DNA from: Trema orientale
Lineage: Eukaryota; Streptophyta; Magnoliopsida; Rosales; Cannabaceae
NCBI GenBank assembly: GCA_002914845.1
Contig: JXTC01000020.1
Coordinates: forward strand, 623,903-687,902
Length of the DNA stretch: 64,000 nt
Reading direction: 5' to 3'
Shown: positions 56,755 through 64,000 of the stretch, in pieces
Layout: every line of letters begins with the position of its first letter
Numbering within the stretch: position 1 is the first letter of the stretch
The notes under the pieces: model-generated
Seen by the model: only the letters and a program-made list of their open reading frames with translations
What the model was told of the DNA's origin: nothing
Databases searched by the model: none
Made by a program: the position numbers and the translations under genes

Positions 56755-59242
56755 ACAAAAGCTCTCTTTGATGGTACAGAGGGTTGCTGTTGATCTGTGG
56801 GTGTTATAGATGGTGCAAGTGGTTGATTTTTCTACAAAAATAATTCACCAACTTGTTAGTAAACATTTAGTTTAAATAATAATTAACTTTTATAAAACAA
56901 ACCTACGTTATTGGATGTACTCTTTCTATAGCAAGTTCTGCTATTATGACCATCTTTGCCACATACACTACATTTGTATTGAACATAAAGTCGCCTCATT
57001 TTAGTACCCTTTGGTGGAATAACCTCATCATGCTCCAATTTTCTCAACTTTTTAGGTCTCCCTGGTTGCTTCCTATAAGGAGGCTTTGTCATTGGTGTCT
57101 TATTGCTTTTTGGCTATTCTTGTTGATCTTTGATGGAAAATATCTTGTAAGCATAAGTTCTTAAAAATGTTTCCTTACCGTACCAATTACTTACATAATC
57201 CTCAGGTTGATGCCCCTTATGCCAAATAGCTGATACTGCATGAGAGGACGGGATGCCAGACAAATCCCATTTTCTACAAGAACACGTTCTTTTAGCTAAA
57301 TCCACAGTATAGAAAGAATTAAGACCACTCTGAATTTGATAGTTAAAGTCACTAGACCATGTAGCGATATTTACATTATGATCACGCTTACTTCTTTCAA
57401 TGATTTGAAAAATTTTTGGACCAACATCTGAAAACCATTTGTGCACACAAAGTCTTTGCTTACTAAATCGTTCTAGAAGGTACATTCTGATCATTTCAAG
57501 CATAGACAGAATAGGCTTCTCTCTTGCTTGTCTTATTGGCTCTGCACCGTTAAATGCCTCACATAAGTTGTTTAGCAATATATCACATTGAGGTTTTGTC
57601 CTGAAATGTGATCTAGCTCAATGTAGTGGATTCTTTTTCAACAACCATTTATAAGCCTCCTAATCTTCCGTCTTAATCTCATCCATAATAGCATTAAACT
57701 GTGCTATTGTTGTGGCTTTAGCTGCAGCTATCATCTTATTTTTCAAGGCTTGACCCTTATAATTCTTTGTGAAATTACTCTGCAAATGTCTAGCGCAAAA
57801 CCTGTGCTCAGCTTCTGGTTCACCTTCTTCCCAAAGATTCTTTAGTGCTTCAACTAAACCTTTTTGCTTATCTAATATGATTGTCCAATGGAGTGAATTA
57901 TTAATCTTCAAATCAACCCTTAAGAATTGTAGAAACCAACTCTATGTTTCTTTAGTCTCGGCTTCAACTACAGCAAATGTAATTGGGAACATTTGGTTAT
58001 TTCCATCAACACCTATTGCTGAGAGTAAATGTCCTAGATGTGGCCCTTTAATATGACATCCATCAAGTCCAATGATAGGCCTGCATCTTTCATTAAATCC
58101 TGCTTTACACCCAGCATAACAAATATATATTCTTTTTAAAAAAAAGAATACCATTTAAACCACTATCAGTGTAAAACTCAACCGTAGATCCAGGGTTTAA
58201 AGCTTTGATTTTCTCACCATAATCATATAGAGCAGCAAATTGCTTTTCATTGGAACCTTCAATCATCTCAGTTGCATGTCTCCTAGTCTATATGCCTTTG
58301 GCCTCGAGATATCTACTATATGATCATTGTGGACTTGTGAACTGAAAGAAAAAACTGCCCATTTATCATTGATCTTGAACTGGTCCACATAATTAGAACT
58401 CAACTATTTAGCGGTAGCAAACTTATTCCTATTTTGTCTACCACACCTATGCTCCCCATTGTATGTCTTTATTACAAGTACATCTGCTTCTTTATCAATC
58501 TTGGAAGCAAAACACAACCATGGACAATTTTCTCCTTTGCACCTAGCCCTTACTCTATCGGGATCATTTTTCTTGAAATAAATATCCTTTCCTGCAAGAA
58601 TGGCATATTGCCTGACAGCTTGCTTGAATGATAGTCCATCAGGAAAAACTAACCCAAGCTTAAACTCAGGTTGCTTCATGTCTGTTTTGACTCTAAAAAT
58701 TGGTAAATTAGGCATTTGTTTCTTCCGAGTTTGTTCAGTTCTTTCCCCATTGTTACAACTTGGTTCATCATTTTCCCCATCATCCACCATTGGTGTTTTC
58801 CCGGTTATACCCGTTCCAGTCAAGTGTTTCTCAACTTCATCAGTAATAACGATATCATCATCTGACATCTCATAATCAGTGTCCCAACACTCAGGATCCT
58901 TATATTCATCCTCCGAATTCTCATCATCAATGTCACTATAAATCTCTTCACCATCAACTCCGTCAATAGAAGTCTTATCAATGAATACATCTACAATCCT
59001 AGAAGCTTTAAAGCTCTTCATTAATATTTCCATTAATTCTTTATCTGTCTCAACATATACCAAATCATCACAACTAGGAACTTTAAAGTAATAAACAGCT
59101 CCAGTAAAGTCACCAATTAATTTATTGGATATATCATCAAGTTCAAACAGGGAAATCTTATCAACATCACAATTATCTAGCAAAAAACTTTGTCCACCCC
59201 AATATTATTTGAAACCACTAACTCAGATAATTTCACCACCAT
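56755..59242 (-). pseudogene. MuDR-type transposase, interrupted by stops and frameshifts
   Basis: In order: a start at 59242 (MVVKLSELVVSNN), an acidic linker, the MuDR DNA-binding domain (SFKQAVRQYAILAGKDIYF, then GENCPWLCFAS), the MULE transposase core (PIIGLDGCHIKGPHLGHLL and TIILDKQKGL, supplying two catalytic aspartates), a degenerate SWIM finger (TCSCRKWDLSGIPSSHA) and the zinc knuckle CSVCGKDGHNSRTC. A last short exon follows a GT-AG intron (56834-56755). Lesions include in-frame stops near 58403, 57940, 57658, 57613 and 57112, frameshifts near 59190, 58285 and 58140, and a SWIM cysteine changed to serine. Four of the five stops sit where relatives have tryptophan. Confidence 0.88.
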
Positions 59243-59515
59243 GATGGACCTTCAGAGTAAATATTGGTGAAGATGGATCTAAAGTGGAAAAAAAAAATAT
59301 TTATGAAGGTACCAAAAAAAAAAAACAATGAAAACATATATAATAAATTAAATTTTGACTTGCTTGAAATTAGATTGATTTTTTTAAAAAAAAAAAAAAA
59401 GTTCTGCAACTTCTTCTACACCTCTTAACACCTAGGGGAAAAAAAAAAAGAACATAGTGATCTCAATCTTTCATTAGAACCAGTCGACCATAATAGGGTG
59501 CACTATAATACAATA
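59243..59515. other. MULE interior, upstream of transposase
   Basis: AT-rich segment between the right inverted repeat and the transposase start; presumably held its leader. Nothing specific is visible. Confidence 0.4.
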
Positions 59516-60181
59516 TAACATAAATTATATCATAGAATAAACAATACATAGAAACATATGTGGTCAATAAAAAAGAATCAATAGACAAACATGATCTGAA
59601 TAGAAAAAAAAAATAAACAAACATGATCTATTGGCAAGAAAATGACACCAACATATATAGGAAAATACAAACTTTAGGGGAAAAAAATAGAAGAATGGTC
59701 AGAATTATCATTTGACATCTTCAATTAAATTTTTAAGTGATAACTAATTTACAATTTTTTCTTCTCCTATTCAATAATTAGAATTACAAGATATATTATG
59801 AAAACAAAATATTAACATATCATAATTAAGAATTTCAGTACCATCATCTCCTTCTTTCTCCATTTTTTGTCTGAATTGATTTGTGCTAACAGTGGAAAGA
59901 CAACTTTATGCTCTGGATGCATAGTGTGGTTATAGGGTTTAAGTAAACAAATCTGGGTTTTGACCATGACATTCTTTTTATTAAAACTGAAAATGCAATA
60001 TTACCCCTAACATGTGAAAGGCGTATGATGACCCATGTGAGCATTTTTTGTTAGTTAATGGATGGAGGGGGGATTTTTGAAACAAAACATAACTTCAGGG
60101 GGAATTTTTAAAACAAGTGATATTACAGGGGACAAAGTGAGACAAATAGTATACTTTATAGGAAAAACATGAAAAAACCTC
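59516..60181. repeat. Right terminal inverted repeat of the MULE
   Basis: Inverse of the left arm with scattered substitutions and small indels. The inner boundary is approximate. Confidence 0.8.
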
Positions 60182-60190
60182 ATAAAATAA

Positions 60191-60890
60191 TAAACAATTA
60201 CAAGGAGACCACCTTTTAACAAAAAGAAAAAAAGACAAGAGAACCACAATTCATTAAATGAAGAGAGAGACTCAGAGTAAGGTGAGTGAAATTTTCTGAA
60301 AATGGTCCTCGTCCACCATCACCAAGAGCGAGAGGACCACTTTTGACAAAGTAATGATAAAAAAGTAGAAAAAGACTACCTTTTATCAAAAAGAAAAGGA
60401 GAAATGTCAAATGTATTTTTTTTTATTTTTTTTATATTATTTTATTTGATTGTGTGAATTTTACTAGTTAATTTAATATTTTAATAATATAATAAATTAT
60501 AATAAAATATACGTATCAAACAGTAAAATTATAAAAGTGTAAAAAATAATACAAGAAATAATGTTACCTGACATTTAAAAAATAAAGGAGACCACCAAAG
60601 CGAGATACTCAGAGTGAAAGTGAGTCAAATTTTCTGAAAGTGGCACTCGTACACCATCACCAAGGACGAGGGGACCACCTTTTGACAAAAAACATAATAA
60701 AAAAAAGTAGAAGGAGACCACAATTTAACAAAAAGAAAAAAGAAAAAAAAAGACAAGGGACCACTAATAAAAAAAGGTAGAAGGAGACCACAATTTAACA
60801 AAAAGAAAAATGAAAAAAAGACAAGGGGACCACCAATTCACTAAATGAAGCGAGAGGCTCAGAGTAAAAATGAGTCAAGACACGATTTCT
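60191..60890. repeat. Degenerate repeat region with 'ctcagagt...accatcaccaa' units
   Basis: Units of roughly 250-340 bp contain 'gagactcagagt', 'tgagtcaaattttctgaaa', 'caccatcaccaag.acgag' and 'ggagaccac..ttt.acaaaaag'. Sites are near 60269, 60610 and 60855, and a further copy lies left of the MULE at 55465. Confidence 0.65.
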
Positions 60891-62269
60891 TCTTCTTTTT
60901 TCATTTTGTGTCATATAATAATAAAAAATGCTAATCATCCTTCTAACTGTTGCTTTTGGGTGATGAACGATGTTATTGTGAGGATGTCTGCTAAATGCTT
61001 ATGGGTAGAAAATTGCTGAGATATTAAAATGTTAGTAAAGTAACAGGAAATGAGACAGGAATAGGATAGGAGATCATGACTCGGATAAGAAATTGGTTGT
61101 GTACATATGTGCATGGGATAAAAACTAATTATTTTGAGATAGCTAGTGAGTGCATAGAAATTTTGGTATGTTGTGGACATGGGATAAAAACTCAAAAAGA
61201 AGAAAACTCTCTCCTATCCCTCTTATGGGACTTCACTATCCTCTTTCTTGGCTCATATTTTTGAATCCTCTACCTCCCAATCTCTCCCACAACACAATAT
61301 CATCATCAACCATGGTTCATAACTCACTCTTGTTCTTTTCTTTTAATTTGTAGTACAACGCTTTGACTAAAATGAAGTAGCATTGTGAATAAAACTATGA
61401 CAATCTACAAATATGGAAAGTTGAAATTGCTTATTTAAAGTATAACAAAAATAAGATTCAATACCATCTGTAAGTCCAAGAAGCAAATAAATTATCAAAT
61501 TAATCAATAAATAGAAGAATTTTAACGATCAAAAGAGAGATTGGTTATTATTTTTTTTTCTTTTTGTGGATGGAAAAGCTTTACTCCATTGCAATAAAGG
61601 GAGACTCTCGTCCTTAAATTATCGGACTAACAAGGGAGAAGTTAAGAGGCATAATCAACAATACTACCAAAAAAATCAAAGAGCCAATCTCCAGGCTTGA
61701 TGGGTTATCTCATTAAACATCTTAGGGATCCAATTAACAAAAATACTGTCAAAAGGAGAAAAAGATGAATTAGCGTCCTAAGGACCAAGACACCGCAGTG
61801 AAACTAGGGAAACAAAATTAGAAAATATGAGTATTTCAAGTTTCTCATGTTTTTTCGAATTTGGTAAGAGTTTTATAATCTGTTTCCATGTTCTTTTTAT
61901 CAAAGTTTGCTTTGTTTTTGTTTGAATTTTTTCCTTTTTTTTTTTTGGGGAATGGGTTCAATGTTTTGGGCTTTAATGGGCAGTAGAGGCCACCGCTAGA
62001 AATGTGCGAGTGGAGAGATAAGAGGAGTTTTCCTTCTGTGTAGTTTGTTTACAGTATTATTAAATATATACAACCCATTAATCAGTTTTCATTCTAATCC
62101 GACGTTGTAAAAATTTGAGTCCCACTATTGACCTACCATGTGCCCTTCTACAATAGCTTTGCCTTCTTTATTTTTCTTAATTTTTTTATTTTTATTTTTA
62201 AAGAGTCTATGTGAAAAGTAGAACACGTGGCCTTTCATTAAGAAACTACATGGCCCGTGATAGATATAA
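60891..62269. other. Intergenic; no gene recognised
   Basis: Open frames of 60-86 codons around 60935-61350 show no recognised domain. Positions 61550-61750 resemble the edge of a degraded retroelement (cattgcaataaaggga-type sequence), without ends. Confidence 0.35.
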
Positions 62270-62277
62270 CGATCCAT

Positions 62278-62990
62278 TAGGGGTATTCATGGCCGGTTTG
62301 GACGGTCTAAATCGTCAATCCAGAAACCAATCCGAATGTGCGGTTTGGCCGATTTACCAATCCGTGCGATTTGAGTTTGTGGATTCAAACCGGCCAAACC
62401 GCGCCTACATTTTTGCGGCCGGTTTGGGCGGTTTCCGCGGTTTGAAAACTTACAAAATTTGAATTAATATAATATCAACTAAGCTCATATCAAAATCATA
62501 TTTCATCTAAAATATAAAGTCCAAATATAAAACGAAACCATAACATAGTTAAAAGCTATAACCAAATCGAAAGTCATAGTAAACTTAAATTTTAGTTACA
62601 ACTTACAACTTAATCAAAATTGAATAGTAAACTTGAAGTCTTTAATCTTAAACATATCACAACAACAAGACTTAAAGTCTAAAATATCATAAGAGTCTTA
62701 AGTAACATAGTCCTAAATAAGCTAAGAGAAATCATTACTCAATTAGAATGAATAAGCTTAAATTTTTAACTATTAATATACATTTAAAAAAAAATACATA
62801 TACAAACTTATTGGCCGGTTCGGTTTGAATCTGACCGAATTTTTCTAAAACCGAAAACCAAACCGGCCAAGTCGGTTTTTATATTTTCTAATCCGTAACC
62901 GGCCATTTAAAAAAAAAAACCGCACGGATTGGGCGGTTTGAATTGGATTGGGCGGTTTCCACGATTTGGCGGTTTTTTTGAACACCCCTA
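62278..62990. mobile_element. hAT-type element with TAGGGGT..TCA ends, 8-bp TSD
   Basis: The ends TAGGGGTATTCA and (inverted) TAGGGGTGTTCA differ by one base. CGATCCAT is perfectly duplicated at 62270-62277 and 62991-62998, the size used by hAT transposons. Subterminal regions carry many CGGTTTGG / CCAAACCG words in both orientations. The interior of about 350 bp is AT-rich and non-coding, so the open frame at 62211-62462 is transposon sequence. Confidence 0.9.
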
Positions 62991-62998
62991 CGATCCAT

Positions 62999-64000
62999 CA
63001 AGCTCAAGCTGAATAGCAGTCATTTATAATTATATACTAATATATTTTTAAAATCAACTAAATCTATTTTCATTAGGCAAGTCGGGTTTCATTGGACGTG
63101 TTATATTCTTTTCCTAACCCGATCAATGGATAGAATATGAATGTTACAATCCACCCAAGTCTAAATCGGATTTTTTTTTCTTTTTGGGTTTTCCCGTGTT
63201 AATATTGGACGAATTTTTCAGGTTTTCGGATCATCGGGATTATTTGCACAATCCTATTAGTCCCTGCCAAATAAAGAAAGATAAATGATGAGGCATTTTT
63301 TTTTCTTTTTTTTTTTTAAATAAATGGGAGCTTACACATTCATATACCTAAAATTTCACTGAAAAATGTTGTTAATCTTTCTGCACCTTTAGATTTAGTT
63401 TTTCTAAAACGTTAATTGGAAATCTGCATTTCCTTGTGTTTTTCAAAGGAACTTACCGTTTGAAATCTTAGAGTCTGTTTACCTATTTAATTTTAGCCGT
63501 TAGTGGTCTTTTTATTGTCGTTTTCCTTATCTTATTGTTTTTGTTTCTTGTTTTCATTTTAATTTTTCTTTCTATGGTCTTTTTCTAGTTTTTGTTGTCT
63601 TCATTTTTCATTATCGTTTCCTTTCTTTTCAATTTTTGGTGACCTTTAGCTCTTCTATAGGGCCGACAATTTTCTATACGACATAACGATACGATTCGAA
63701 AATAATACGAAGTAAACGGGTTTGGGTGACCTATTTAATTTTCATGTCATTTTCGGATTGACACGTATAACACATATAATAAACAGGTATATTTCGGACT
63801 AACTCGATTAACTCGAAAATGACATGTGTAATATGTTTAATTAAATGGATCATTTTCGTATAGTGTCGACACAATACAAATATGACATATTTATTAATAT
63901 TTTAATATTTTAAATGTGATTTTGATTAATTCTAAATATATTTACATTTGTTTAGTTGAATTAATTAGTGTTAAATGTAGGGCTGCACAAAAATGTAAAA
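62999..64000. other. Intergenic; repeat running off the window end
   Basis: Positions 63490-63660 belong to the T-rich TTGTCG family. From about 63660 to the end is sequence with 'gacacgtataacacatataa' and 'aactcgaaaatgacatgtgtaat', typical of a dispersed plant repeat; its other end lies outside the window. Confidence 0.4.

Larger units (their letters stand above)
55523..60181 (-). mobile_element. Mutator-like element (MULE), ~0.7-kb TIRs, 9-bp TSD
   Basis: The arms 55523 to about 56230 and about 59516 to 60181 match in inverted orientation along their whole length; for example 'atttgtctcactttaccccc' at the left corresponds to its inverse on the right, and 'agcacaaatcaattcaga' occurs in both. 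The 9-bp duplication ATAAAATAA flanks the element (55514-55522 and 60182-60190). A broken transposase lies between the arms. It inserted into an older repeat, whose halves ('ccaccttttaacaaa') meet across the target site. Confidence 0.92.

Noticed and set aside
62211..62462. 83-codon open frame as a possible small gene
   Set aside because: It lies mostly inside the hAT-type element and consists of its subterminal CGGTTTGG repeats.

Overview
The window looks like nuclear DNA of a eudicot plant: AT-rich intergenic sequence, two-exon cytochrome P450 genes of the CYP82 type, and plant-type transposons (Ty1-copia, a chromodomain Ty3-gypsy derivative, Mutator, CACTA, hAT and Tourist-like MITEs). The species cannot be named from the sequence. 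No rRNA, tRNA, CRISPR array or bacterial feature was seen.

The host-gene content is a decaying tandem array of CYP82-like P450 genes. Two copies look intact, both on the minus strand. Gene A (8760-13238) encodes 523 residues if a 338-bp insertion in its first exon is spliced out. Gene B (29455-31671) encodes 527 residues with one 633-bp phase-0 intron. A third minus-strand copy (48564-54036) is dead: it has lost its ATG, carries a copia element in exon 1, lacks about 25 residues and has a frameshift inside the ExxR motif. A plus-strand relic has its exon 1 at 33955-37510 and its probable exon 2 at 46376-46985, both broken up by nested transposons. Short exon fragments lie at 337-396, 3369-3515 and 17345-17648. 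A two-exon villin (gelsolin-domain) fragment at 22522-22917 is the only other recognised host-gene relic.

Mobile elements fill much of the rest. With target-site duplications (TSDs) I could read directly: a copia element (50432-53856, TSD AGGTC) with TA...TA LTR ends and no reverse transcriptase; a 1.36-kb Ty3-gypsy miniature (23432-24787, TSD ATTAG) keeping little but a chromodomain; a 4.66-kb Mutator-like element (55523-60181, 9-bp TSD) with about 0.7-kb inverted repeats and a transposase broken by nonsense codons; three non-autonomous long-inverted-repeat Mutator-like elements (1728-2284, 32532-32924, 39560-40768); a solo LTR (42701-44364, TSD CATAT); a hAT-type element (62278-62990, 8-bp TSD); and a CACTA element (34069-35737, TSD TGG) nested in a MITE that itself sits in the plus-strand P450 relic. 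A minisatellite of about 107 bp occupies 44555-45475.

The working genes in the window are therefore probably only the two P450s, which would be ER-anchored monooxygenases of specialised metabolism. They share start context, intron position and a CACGTGGG promoter element. The array shows gene birth by tandem duplication and gene death by transposon insertion, with one copy in which an insertion may have become an intron.
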